DNA of 33,694 nt. Origin: Pelagophyceae sp. CCMP2097 (taxonomy: Eukaryota; Sar; Pelagophyceae). Shown piece by piece: positions 17,101-26,994 of this stretch (within the stretch, counting starts at the first letter, position 1; every line of letters begins with the position of its first letter). The stretch spans positions 15,721 to 49,414 of the forward strand of contig MU657287.1 of assembly GCA_026770575.1 (NCBI GenBank), given 5' to 3'. Made by a program: the position numbers and the translations under genes. The notes beneath the pieces are model-generated. The model had not been told where the DNA came from, searched no databases, and saw only the letters and a program-made list of their open reading frames with translations.

Positions 17101-19963
17101 GGGTGCGAATCGTGCAATCCTTGCCCGGGGCCTTGCAAAGCCCTTGACGACCAAGGCCTATGTACGATTGCATGGCCTCTTTGGAGGGCAAGCCCCGACG
17201 CACGCTGGCCAGCGTTCGGGCCCCTTTCCTCGCACGGGCCTTGACAAATCCCTCGTCCTCTGTACGGGACGGCCCCTCTCGGTGGCCTCTTACGCCCCAT
17301 CGTGCGGTCAGAGGGCGGACCTCTCATGCGCTTCCCTCGTACGGGCCCTGGACTCGAGGTGCCACGCAAGGCCCTCAGTCCACGGGCCCAGGCTTCTTGG
17401 GCCCTGAAGAGGTCTCTGGGCGGTCCGTGCCAAGACCCCTTGCAAAGGTCACTCGCAAGGCTCCTCGTGCGGGCCCTGCAGAGCCCCTCGCACGGGCCGT
17501 AGGACCCTGTACGGTCCCCTGCAAGGTCGTTTGCACGAGTCCTTGCGAGGCCCCTGGGAATGGCGTTTCCCCGTCTTGGTCGAGCTGGGGGCTCGAAAGA
17601 GGCGTTTTGAGGAGCGAAAGACTCTCGGGACACTCCCCGTGCGAGGCTCCTCGCACGGGCTCTCGCACAGCTCCTTGACGAGTCCTGACTCCTTGCGCGG
17701 TTTGGCCGACCCGTCGACCCGCGGGTCTGGCCGCGGCCCGAGCCCAACCCCGAGAGGACGGGTTTGGTCGCTCACAAACCCGCGACCCGAGGGTTCGGCA
17801 CAAATTGAAAACCCGACTCGACCCGAATACACCGTCCTGCTCCTGGCTGTACGGTGCCGCCACCGGGTGTTTGATAGTCGAGCCCCTACAAGACCTCTTT
17901 GGCGGTCACTTGCACGGCCTCTGCGCGGTCGCTTGCAAGGCCTCTTTGAAAGGCTCTTGAAAAGCCCTCCGGATGGGCCCCTGCAAGGCCGCTTTCAATT
18001 GGATCGCACGGCTCCGGAACCACGCGTCTTTCGAGCGGCGGGATCGGGCCCTCCGATCGGCGATGGCGGCACGGATCGGGCCTTGAGAGCCACGGTCCAT
18101 GCGACGTCTTGAGTGACCGTCTCGAGTGGTCGTCTCGAAGGGCCATTTGAAGGGACCATTTCGAGGAGCCGACGAGAGTGGCCTTCTTGAGAGGCCGACT
18201 CGAGGGGCCGTCCAAAGGCGCAAATCGAGGGGCCGTCTCGAGGGGCCCTCTCGAAGGGCCGGCGAGAGGGGCCGTCCCGAGGGGCCAACAAGAGAGGGGC
18301 CTTCTCGAGGCGCCTTCTCGAAGGACCGTATAAAGGGGCCGTTTCAAGAGGCCCTCTCGAGTGGCCTTCTCGAGCGGCCTTCTCGAGGGGCGTTCAAGGA
18401 CCCTTGAAAGAGGCCTGGCAAGCGACCGCGCAGAGGCCGGGCAAGTGGTCGCCAAAGTTTCTCTCCGGACGGACTCCTGCAAGGCTGCTTTGGCAGCCAC
18501 TTGCAAGGCCTCTGCACGGTCACTTGCAAGGCCTCTTTCAAAGGCCCTTGAAAAGCTCTCCGGGCGGGCCCCTGTAAGGCCTCTTTTGCGGCCACTTACA
18601 AGGCCTTTGCAAGGTCGCTTGCAAGGCCTCTTTTAAGGGCCCGCCCGAGCAACCGTCCGAGCGACTTTCCAGCGACTGTCCAGGGGACGTCACAGAGGGG
18701 GCGCATTCGAGGGGCCGGCAGCCGAGTGACCGTCCAAGGGACAAGGAATTGTCCAAGGGACCACCCAAGCGACCGTCCGAGAGACCGTCCGAGGCGGAAG
18801 CAGGGACGGGTTCGGGTTTGCCCTTCAACCCGTGTGTCGGGTTTGCCGGGTTTGCGCGTTTTGGTCGACCCGTATACCCGCGAGTCTGGCAGTTGCCCGA
18901 ACCCAAACCGGACCCTTCGAAGACGGGTTTGGTCGTTCGACAAACCCGCGACCCGCGGGTTCGGCACAAATTGAAAACCCGACCCGACCCAAATACGCCG
19001 TTTAAGCTCCTGAGCCGCTTGCACGGGCGAGGCCCTTCTTTCTCTGGGAATGGCCTTTTTCCCCCTTTTGGTCGAGCCGGGGGTCCGAAAGAGGCGTGTC
19101 TAGGGGCCCGGAGGAGGCTCTCTCGCACGGACCCCCACGGCTCCTTGGCCAGTCCTGACTCCTTGCAAGGGCCTTCGTACCGTCCCTTGCGCGGGCCCTC
19201 GTACGGCCTCTTTCAAGGCCTCTTGTGCGGGTACCCACAAGTTGTCAAGGCCCATCGTAAGGGTCCTTGCACGGTCCCTTCAAGGCTCCTCGAAAAGGGC
19301 CCTCGCGCGGTCTCTCGTAAAGGCCCCTTGGACGGGCCTTGTTAAGGCCCCTCGCGTGTTTCTGAAAAGTGAAAATCTCCCTCGCGGGCCCGGAGCAAAG
19401 GCCGGAGAAGGCGGGACGACACCGTACCACGCCGCCTTGATAGGTCCTCTCCGTCTCGGCGGCGGCGAGCTGCACTTTATTCTCAGTCTCGCAGCGCTGG
19501 CTCGTCTTTTTACTCCTTGGCGCCTCGACGTCCTGCTTCGGACTCTACCCGTCGATCACCGCGCTTCTCACGACTGAGGTAAGAAGGGCCCCCGGGACTG
19601 GACATCCTCCGATTTTTATGTCAATGCATCACAGAAGAAATGATTTTAAGGGCAGACAGGCCGCGAGGGCTGCAGCCCCAAAGGACCTTTCCCTAGGTGC
19701 CTCTGAAAGTGCAGGGCCAGCTGCAGGGAAGTTTATTCGCGCTGACGACGCTCGGCAGCGTCGTGGCGCTGGGGGGGTATCTTGCCGTGTACACTTATCT
19801 CTCTCCGAGCGCCATCTGGTACTTGACGGCATCGCTCTCCGCAACCGCTTCGGCGCTCACGCTCTTCGGCGGCGACGGAAATATAATGGACGAAGCCCTC
19901 AGCCACGAAACCCGCCCGCCCAACGACATCCGCCCACCCAACGCGATCCCGGCAAAGGGCTGA
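14165..19963 (+). CDS. Major facilitator superfamily transporter, 6 exons
   Basis: Proposed exons: 14165-14345, 14604-14767, 14836-15173, 16577-17021, 19495-19578 and 19697-19963. They total 1479 nt and encode 492 aa, with all phases compatible. After a ~43-residue acidic cytosolic N-terminus, about 11-12 hydrophobic segments can be followed. The MFS motif A, GALADRIGRK, is at 98-107 between TM2 and TM3, as in the DHA1/TetA and HIAT1-like branch. Other typical runs are LPGGTLALGQLMGG (238-251), an LPETLLQKNED loop (266-275) and KVQGQLQGSLFAL (408-420). The C-tail is hydrophilic. Proton-coupled solute or drug transport is the family expectation; the substrate cannot be read. In-frame ATG 14165 follows a GTG-initiated open stretch and is the first ATG. 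Introns 3 (1403 nt) and 4 (2473 nt) are repeat-filled. Confidence 0.85.
14346..14603 (+). other. MFS intron 1 with internal inverted repeats
   Basis: The donor is GTGGAC and the acceptor CCTTAG, phase 1, 258 nt. It happens to lack stop codons in frame, but its translation breaks the first membrane region. It carries GTCGGAATTCCGAC (14403-14416), a perfect palindrome, and a GATTCCTAT...ATAGGAATTC pair near its 3' end. The weak donor makes the exact 5' site uncertain. Confidence 0.6.
14768..14835 (+). other. MFS intron 2
   Basis: The donor is GTAAGC and the acceptor CCCGTAG, 68 nt, phase 0. Exons join as ...LFWGAV-VIMGGM..., within a membrane helix. Intron 5 (19579-19696, GTAAGA/CCTAG, phase 0) is similarly clear. 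Confidence 0.8.
15188..16543 (-). mobile_element. Composite repeat element A-B-C-D-A, copy 2 (inverted), in MFS intron 3
   Basis: It is bounded by a perfect 15-bp inverted repeat: CAGGAGCAGGGACGG at 15188-15202 and its complement at 16529-16543. Reading left to right on the plus strand it holds A' (15188-15404), D' (about 15405-15870), C' (about 15870-16140), B' (about 16145-16335) and A' (about 16355-16543). That is the exact reverse of the order at 3704-5241. It lies 14 bases after the donor (15174) and ends 33 bases before exon 4 (16577), so it makes up nearly the whole intron. Confidence 0.8.
17022..19494 (+). other. MFS intron 4: 2.5-kb patchwork of repeats
   Basis: The donor is GTGCAA and the acceptor CGCAG, phase 0. 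The order inside is: E-type array (17050-17695), block A (about 17700-17846), B-type (17880-18000), D-type (18110-18400), inverted and direct B-type (18400-18640), C-type (18650-18790), block A (about 18798-19015), E-type (19020-19350). A segment at 17560-17700 recurs in the same orientation at about 19045-19190. The parts match the composite element but are rearranged. Confidence 0.7.
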
Positions 19964-20054
19964 GCCGCTCCGAAACCCTTTGTAATTACGACGATCCGAT
20001 TTCATGATACTCATAGATAGTTGAGCAGTCTCTCTCGGCTCACATTGCCACGAC

Positions 20055-20083
20055 AACCGCCCGCCCGCCCACCCACCCACCCT
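20055..20083 (+). repeat. CCCGC/CCCAC microsatellite
   Basis: It is a short run of CCGCCCGCCCACCCACCCACC, 90 bases after the MFS stop codon. Confidence 0.9.
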
Positions 20084-20118
20084 ATTTTGATTGGGGTCAG
20101 GCAGATAACAGCCATTGG

Positions 20119-20199
20119 GGAGAGGGTGCGAGACAGAACGTCGTCGAAGTACGTGGGCGCCGGAACGTACTTCGATGACGTTCCGTCTCGAACCTCTCC
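20119..20199. ncRNA. 81-nt hairpin, possible small-RNA precursor or element
   Basis: The arm 20119-20154 is nearly the complement of 20165-20199, with a 10-nt loop. The inner half (CGAAGTACGT with ACGTACTTCG) is perfect. The size and the few mismatches resemble a pre-miRNA, but an inverted-repeat transposon tip is equally possible. It starts 156 bases after the MFS stop codon and might also influence 3'-end formation. Confidence 0.4.
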
Positions 20200-20580
20200 C
20201 TCTCCGCGTAGCGCCAGAGTAGGACGCACACCCTGGACTCTTGGTACCGCATGAATTCCGGAAACTATTCCCCTCTTGTGTCTCCTAGCGAATTCTAGCC
20301 GCTTCCTGCACTGCTGCAGCCTTTCCTTCGTCGTGGCTCATCGTCGCTCCCTCCATTGACGTCGCCTTTGGCATCGGTTCGACCAACAACCCGACGCTCC
20401 GCGCCCTGCGTCCAGCACGACCAGAAACTATCCGCGCAAACCCTCTCGTGCCGATCCCAGTTCCGGTTCTCCTCCTTGGCCGAGGCCCGGGTGGCGAAGG
20501 ACTTGGAGCTCAAGAGCACCATGGACAAGGAAGCCGAAGCCTCGTGCATGACTACTGCAGAGGGAACGTCTCTGGACCGT
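20200..20580. other. Unassigned region before satellite S'
   Basis: An open frame at 20356-20586 (plus) contains FSSLAEARVAKDLELKSTMDKEAEASC, which reads like real protein. It has no recognisable domain and runs into the satellite. It could be an exon of an unrecognised gene with a satellite-filled intron. Confidence 0.25.
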
Positions 20581-21760
20581 CGATGATTTGACCGTCTCCT
20601 CGCCCGTCTCCGGGACGGTCGACGGCTGCAGAGGACCGTATCAGGGATCGTCTGCCTGGACCGTCGATAGACCTTCGACGAACCATCTTCGGGACCGTCT
20701 CTGGGACCGTCTCTTGGACCGTCTCCGGGACAATCTCCGGGACCGCCGACGGACCGTCTCCGGGACCATTTCCGTGACCGCCGACGGACCGTCTCCGGGA
20801 CCGTTGCCGGGACCGACGACGGACCGTCTTTGAGACCGTCCCTGGGACCGTCGACTGCCACAGAAGACTGCCTACGGGCCCGTCTCCGAGACCGTCTCCG
20901 GGACCGCCGATGGACCGTCTCCGAGACCGTCTCCGGGACCGCCGACGGACCGTCTCCGGTCCCGGAGACCGTGGCTCCGGGACCGTTCGGCTGACCGTCT
21001 CCGTGATCGTCCTCCGGGCGCTGCACAAGCGCGTGCTCTTGGAGTGGCGAAACAAATTGCCGCTCCTTCCGCCCCCACCTTCGCGCGCTGAAGTAGTGCC
21101 TCGACCTGAGTAGTGTGATCGGTATTTCAGCTCCGCAGCCAACTGTATTCACGACGCTCCATAGCGTGGTCGGTATTTCGACGCTCCGCAGCGTGGTCGG
21201 TTTCAGCTCCGCAGCCAACGGTATTCACGACGCTCCTCAGCGTGTTCGGTATTTCGACGCTCCTCAGCGTGGTCGGTATTCAGCCCGGGTATTTACGCTC
21301 CTCGTCGCAGGGTATTGCAGCTCTCGCACATAGTCCTGGAGACTTCCGCGGAAAACCGTCTCCGGGACCGTTTCCAGACCCGCCTCCGGGATGGAGTCGG
21401 TCCGGCGACGTTCGCAAAGGACCATCTCCGGGACCGTCTCCAGACCTGCCTTCGGGGCTGCTGGCAGAACGGACAATCTCTGGGACCGTTTTCGGGACTG
21501 TCTCCAGGCCGTCAGATCTAAGGGCCGTCTCCGGGCCCGTCTTCAGGACTCTGGGACGGTCTTCTCTAGGACCGTCGAAGCCCGCAGAGGACTGCCTTTG
21601 GGCCCGTCTCCAAGACCATCTCCGGGCCGTCTCCGGGCCCGTCTTCGGGACCGTCTCCGGACCTCTCTTCGGGACCGTCTCTGGGACTGTCACTGGGACT
21701 GACCCTTTGGCCTACCTCTGGGACCTTTGCGGTCTCCAGTGCAAAGCTTTTCTCCGGCCC
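20581..21760 (-). repeat. Satellite S' (inverted relative of S)
   Basis: It is built of GGACCGTCTCC-type units, the reverse complement of the unit at 2440-3700. Higher-order words such as GACCGCCGACGG are included. A different array at about 21110-21300 splits it into two halves (20581-21020 and 21340-21720). Confidence 0.9.
21110..21300 (+). repeat. Array of ~30-bp GTGGTCGGTATTTC units
   Basis: Diverged units alternate GGTATTTC(A/G)(A/G)CGCTCC(G/T)CAGCGTGGTC with CAGCTCCGCAGCCAAC(G/T)GTATTCACGAC-like variants. They are less GC-rich than satellite S' and are embedded in its middle. Confidence 0.8.
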
Positions 21761-22679
21761 CTTTCTGCGGCCCTTGTCTGGGGCCCCGTAAATCTGCAAT
21801 TTTCGACGCAGGTCGGTACTCGCGCGCCGCGACGACGACGGCGGACTCGTTGACTCTGTAGACGAAGATGCGCCGAGGCGCATAAGCGACATCGGCAAGC
21901 CAGACGACGAGAGCCGACGTGGCGAGAGCTCGAGCGGTAAAATGGACACCCGTGCAACGACTCCGTTTCGAACTTTTCGAAAGAAGCCCGCTGCCCATGG
22001 CCTCGAACAGCAAACGCTGCCGGCACGGTCGCCGAAGTTCCAAGTATAGGCGTCGTCTGTGCAGCCCGACGACGGTAACGCGTAACTCCCCCGTCGACAA
22101 GGCCCTCCGTGTCGCGACAAGTGGCACCGGCCTGGAGCCGAAGCAGCACTCCACATGCTCCACAAGGCCCACGAGGAGCGCTGCCCGGCGGCAATCGGGC
22201 GGGCGCTTCGCGGCCGGATCACTCAGGCCGGAATTGATTTTGCGGTCAAAAGTAACAGTCACGCATCCCGTTCTCCCTCACCGAGCCGCGCCGGGCGGCG
22301 CGGGTGGGGGGCATCATCGGTTTGGGTCCTCGGGTTGGGTCGCAGAGCTCTTACTCGGTCGGAGGGCGCTCTTGGAGGTCGGCTGTGCCAGCGGTTGCGA
22401 ACCGCTCCCCTGGCGCTTCTGCAGCGGAGCCGAAGCGCCGGCGTCATCCTCAGGGACCCCACCGAGAGGGCTGGCGCCTCGAACTCGGTTTAAAGGTCGG
22501 TTTGGCGTGGGAACTTTCCTTAGTGTCGACGACGCCGTCGGACGCGGCCCGTCGCGGGTGTCGTCTCTTCTGGTAAAGCATTGTTACGCGGAGCGTACCT
22601 CAACCCAACGCGCCAATTGAGCCATTCCCGACCGCGGGGGAGCATGCGACCGCGAAGAAATTCCCTCGGGACGGACGAA
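21761..22679. other. Unassigned region, possible gene fragment
   Basis: One plus-strand frame across 21863-22048 reads DAPRRISDIGKPDDESRR then MDTRATTPFRTF and ends at a TAG within GTATAG, a possible donor. Another at about 22155 reads MLHKAHEERCPAAIGRAL, similar to 6277-6311. I cannot join them into a gene or name a family. Confidence 0.25.
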
Positions 22680-23668
22680 GACTCACCCGTCGATCTGCTC
22701 GATAAGCGGGGTCCGCGAGATTTGATGGGACCTCTTAAATTACGTCACTGGGAGTATTTTACGGCATTCACTCGGCAATCACCTGGGTTTCGCATACGAC
22801 GATCGCGAGTTGGGTCTTTCCGGCGCCCCAGGGTCCCAGAGGCCGTTCGCACCTCTTCGACTGACTTGATTGTGACGTTTCGGGTTTTCCAACCACAGTC
22901 GTCGGTAATACTCGGTATAGCCTATAGGCACGACAGTGTCCCATAAGAACCCAGAGATGCTACTAGAGCGCCGGAGAATGGGCGGCCTCGGTTCGCCCGG
23001 GCCGGGCGCGAGCCGAGCACTGCACTCCAGGGACGCTGTGTTGGAGAGCAGATCCCCCGCGGGAGGCGACTTCGGTCCATTTCAGGGCGTTTACGCGGAG
23101 ACCGGGACCCAGATCAACGCGGTGGGTCGGGCGGTGATAGGGTAGCCTTGCGGCGGCCCCTCGGCGGTCCCTGCCCACGAAGGCGTGCAAAAGTGTGATA
23201 TCCGCACAATACGAATGCTTCTTCCGGTCAATCCTCGGGGAATCTGCCGCCAACTCCGGTTCCGGTGCGGCGAACCACGCCTCCATAACCACGACCCACC
23301 GCGGAAGCCGCACGGCCCAGCGGTTCGCCCCGTTCGTCGTGAAACGCCGCGGATCGCCGCGCGATGTGTCGCCGGCTTAAGGCCCCTGCTCCGCAGCCCC
23401 GTGCAAATCAGCCGGCCTGTAGCTTTGTTACAAGCGCGCGCACAGCGCGACGTAAGGAAACACGCAAATCTTTCAACCGTCGCCCGCCGACGCCACGGGC
23501 GTGCAACCAGTGGGAAAAAGACTCCCAACCATGCCCTGGGCATCCGGCTTCGTGCCTGCGAACGCGCACCGGCACCCCGGTGCTGCCTCGCCACTGCGGG
23601 TGGGGTAAGCAACGACGCTGAAATGACAACTCTCTCTATGTTTCGCCCGAGTCAAAGAGCCACGAAGG
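22680..23668 (-). mobile_element. ~1-kb dispersed repeat E, copy 2 (inverted)
   Basis: It is the reverse complement of 8555-9620. Shared landmarks are ATAGAGAGAGTT, CCTGTAGCTTTGTTACAAGC and CACGACCCACCGCGGAAGCC, with GCGGTGGGTCGGGCGGT and CGCCGGAGAATGGGCGGCC further along. Internal indels mean only part of the internal frame is kept. Confidence 0.75.
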
Positions 23669-24960
23669 GCTCACGAGGAGCCCGGCGGCAGCCCTCGCGG
23701 GCGGGGTCGCACGGGGCAGTTGAAGAAGCGCCGGGTAGGAACAGTTTTGCCCGTCATGGGTCGGGATCGATGCGTGTCCCCGCGTCCCCGCCGACCCGCA
23801 GGTCTGCCCCGACGTGCGACCCGGCGGGCGCGGCAAAGGCGCAACGCGCGGAGAACCCGACAATCCGCGGGTTCTCTAGGAGTTCCCATGCAACGCAGCG
23901 GGCTCAGACTCCGCAGGATCAGAGGCCGGCGGCGCACCATCACGCAGCCGGGTCGAATCCTCCGTCTGGCGATGGAAGTGCAGTCTTTCGGCCCACCCTG
24001 TCCGCCAAGGAATCGAAAGCATAAAGCCCCGTGTCTTGGTCCCACGCTGTGGCCGTGGATCAGAGCTCCGTGGCCTTGGATCAGAGCCCGGGAGTGCTCC
24101 GTGGCACCGCCTGCTCGATTCCTCGGCCCGCCCCTCGATGCACTTGCCAGTCGCAGCCTGCAGTCCGCGCATGGCACTGACGGACTTCGGGCCCTGGCAA
24201 AGAAGAACCAAGACGCGTCGGGACGTCCACGCACTCTGCCGCAGCGAAGCGACCCGGCGCACTGCATCCATCCTTCCCTCCGACAGGCGTCGGCGCCGCA
24301 CCCGACCTGGAGGCCGTTGATGGCGTCGGACACCAGCGCACGCCGTAAGCGAATCGACCAACAAGCCGAGACTGCGCTGAAAGGACTTGAATGAGACGCT
24401 CCTTCGTCGCGGCGGGCTGCGGCCAGGGCAGGACGCGGGCCGTCGCAGCTACGTGGCCGAGCGGGGTGGGGTCAGGTGGCGTGGGTCGGGTGCCTTTGAA
24501 AGGAAAGTCTCTTCTCGCTGCCTTCAGCCCTGAGTCAGCACGGTCCCGAGCCGCCTCGGTCAAAAGGACGGTTTCGCGGCAGCGAAGAGGCATTCCTTGC
24601 TTGCCGAGTGCCGAGGCACCCAGATGACGGGGGCTTTCGGGACCGCGATTGCCCTCAATGCTCAATGGATATCTTATTAAAGCGAAAACCTCGCTATCGG
24701 ACTCCACTGGGCGCTCAGGTTTTCCAAATCGTCATAGCTGCCACCGCCCTTTAGGACGGTCACTCGCCGAATACAGCCTACAAGGGCCCCAATGGCCAGA
24801 AGCCCCGTCGAGGGTGGAGGTGACCCGATGCTAGCCGCCCCGACGCTGTACGGGAAGGGGAAGGAAGCTAGTCTTCGTGTCGCCAAGCGCTTGTGCCCCA
24901 GGCGCACTAAAGCGGGGCGATATGGGATGGTGCCCATCCGGCTGCACACTGGAACCATGT
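23669..24960. other. Unassigned region
   Basis: Several long open frames exist on both strands without recognisable domains. At 24351-24394 one frame ends RIDQQAETALKGLE-stop, like the end of the GlcNAc-transferase (GIVEQAETALRELK-stop). This may be a remnant of a paralogue's last exon. No catalytic motif is found upstream. Confidence 0.3.
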
Positions 24961-25017
24961 GATGTCGCGGGATGTAGGTCTTGACGTGGGCCCCGCACCG
25001 GCCCTGGGAAGGGGTCT

Positions 25018-25090
25018 CGAAACGAATCGAAACGTTTCGGCTTTTTAAAAGCTTTTTACGAGATCGTTCCACGAAACGTTTCACGAGGAG
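25018..25090 (+). repeat. AT-rich AAACGTTT palindrome cluster
   Basis: CGAAACGTTTCG and ACGAAACGTTTC flank TTTTTAAAAGCTTTTT. The style matches intron 3 of the GlcNAc-transferase gene (1861-1959). It may be a lone intron or introner-like remnant. A 37-codon frame (25094-25207) follows, too short to support. Confidence 0.5.
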
Positions 25091-25207
25091 TCGATGGTCG
25101 TCCCCGCCGCCTTCGCCGCGGTCGCCGCGATCGACGCGCGCAAACACCCGGCGACCGCCGCGGGCAGCGCGGGCAACGCAGAGGCGGTGCGGGAGGGGCG
25201 CAGATAA

Positions 25208-26454
25208 AATCTCAATCGTCGCATCGTCGCCGCCTCGGAAGCCGCCTCGGAAGCAAGAGAGCCGACGAAGCGGCGGCCTCTTGGGGCCGCGGGCGCTCCC
25301 GACGAGGGTCCCCGAGGACCTGCCGAGGGCGCCCGAGGGCCCCCGAAGGTCCCCGAGTGCGTTTGGACGAGAGTCAGAGTGCGCCGCACGCGCCGCCTAG
25401 GCCGCCGCCCTGAAGCAGCCCGCCGGATCGGCCGTGCACGACGAATTGTGCACCGCTGCGGCCGTTCCGCCGGCCCGCGCGCCGTGCAACGCCAAGCAAC
25501 GTTTCAAAGCGCTCGAAACTTCAATATACGCCGCCCTCACGCCGCACCGCCGCGCTCTGCCGCGCCGCCGGCCGCCGCTGCCACCGCCCAACGCGTCTTT
25601 GCAAGGGCCGGCGGAGCCGTCGCGGCAGGCGCCGCCTTGGGGTGGGACGAAGGAGCCGCCCTGGGCTCCGCGCCCCAAACCGGCCTGACCCCGCGCCCAA
25701 AGCCGGAGCGACGTCCCCCTCTGGGCCTGCGCCCAAAGCCGGTCTGACCGGACGCTCTAAACTCGCGACGCTCCCGACTTTGGGGGCACCCGTCACACTA
25801 GCTCGCAAACTCTGCCGCACGTCGCCTCGCGACAACCTTCCGTCGACCCCCGGCGCGGCGGGGCGCCATCTGGTGCTTTGCGCTCCGGGTGCGAGTGGTA
25901 CGAGCGGCGAGTGGCGTTTGATGGCAGCGCCGAGTCGCGCCTCCGTTCCGCGCTTCCAACTCGCGCCGATGCGGTGCTTCGTATGAGCGTCGAACGAGCG
26001 GGCCTCGTGTCCTACGATAGCGGCACCGGCGGGTCCGGGGGGACCACGGCCCCGCATCCCGTTTGAATTGACCCTCCGGAATGCCCGCCCCATCAGGCAT
26101 TTGCGTGCGCACGCACTCGAAACGCGCGCCCCATCGTAAAGGTCCCGTCGGACTCAATCCGTGGTGGTGGAGCTTCGTGGCTGCGTCTCGAGTGACTTCC
26201 GACGGGGCTTGGACGACAGGCCTTTGGCCGTGCCCTGGGCGGACGCTGCGGGCGACTCGGTTGCGTGGATGGGTCTCCAGGAGGCATCGTGCTCTGCATC
26301 GATTCGATGGTCGGCTGTAAAGTGCAGGGCGATGACGTTCTGAGGTGCTTCTAGAACGCGGTGGACCCTTCTAGACCTTGTAGAGCGCGTCACGGGCGTT
26401 CGAACGCCCCCCTCACCGAATCCGACTCGTGTGTCGGTACGCCCCAAAGGTTCC
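25208..26454. other. GC-rich non-coding stretch
   Basis: Open frames are Ala/Arg/Pro-rich and domain-free. At 25670-25750 a GCGCCCAAA(G)CCGG(T/C)CTGACC-like unit occurs three times. Nothing else is supported. Confidence 0.4.
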
Positions 26455-26475
26455 ATTGTGTTATCGTAACACAAT
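26455..26475. repeat. Perfect 9-bp hairpin, 3-nt loop
   Basis: ATTGTGTTA TCG TAACACAAT, in AT-richer DNA just outside the end of WD40 unit W2. Confidence 0.85.
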
Positions 26476-26519
26476 AGGAAGTCCTAGTATGCGAGTGCGT
26501 CCAAGCTTTTAATGGTCCC

Positions 26520-26994
26520 TGGCATCCGACTCAGCCAGCGTCCGATTGCGCCAGCGTCCGTAGGGCGTTCGGAGCCCGCGTGCCGTCGCAGAGACGCCGA
26601 AGGACATACAGACATCGGTAGCGGCCCTTGGAGGCCCCGATCTCGAGAGAGGCGCGCCTCTTGCAAAAGCCGCCATCGGCTGCCCAAGGAGGCGCTCGGC
26701 GAGAAAATCCCTGGCCACGAAGGCCGCCGTTGGAGAGCGCCCATGCTCGAGGACCACAGCGACAGTCCCGCAGTCGAGGAAGATGCAGAGTCGTTAATTT
26801 TCAGGTTGGGTATCTATATGGTGCCGGCCGTCCAACTTTTCAGCCAATCTGCGGCTTGAGGAGTGCCCGCGCGACCGCGCGGATGAACTTTGGCAGCGAC
26901 GTCGCCGATTGGCCGCCGGGCGGAACTCTGGCGACGAGGGCTCCTGGGAGCAGCCGGCGGCCCCGCAGCCGGCTTGCACCGCCGAAGCTCGACG
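26520..26994 (-). repeat. Downstream part of WD40 unit W2
   Basis: It shares GGTGCAAGCCGG, CCGGCTGCTCCCAGGAG, AACGACTCTGCATCTTC and CTCTCGAGATCGGGG landmarks with W1 and W3, in the same order after the WD40 stop codon. It also has copy-specific insertions, for example near 26800-26900. Confidence 0.7.

Noticed and set aside
25094..25207. 37-codon ORF MVVPAAFAAVAAIDARK...
   Set aside because: Too short, and no family match. It could be an exon, but no partner exon is found.
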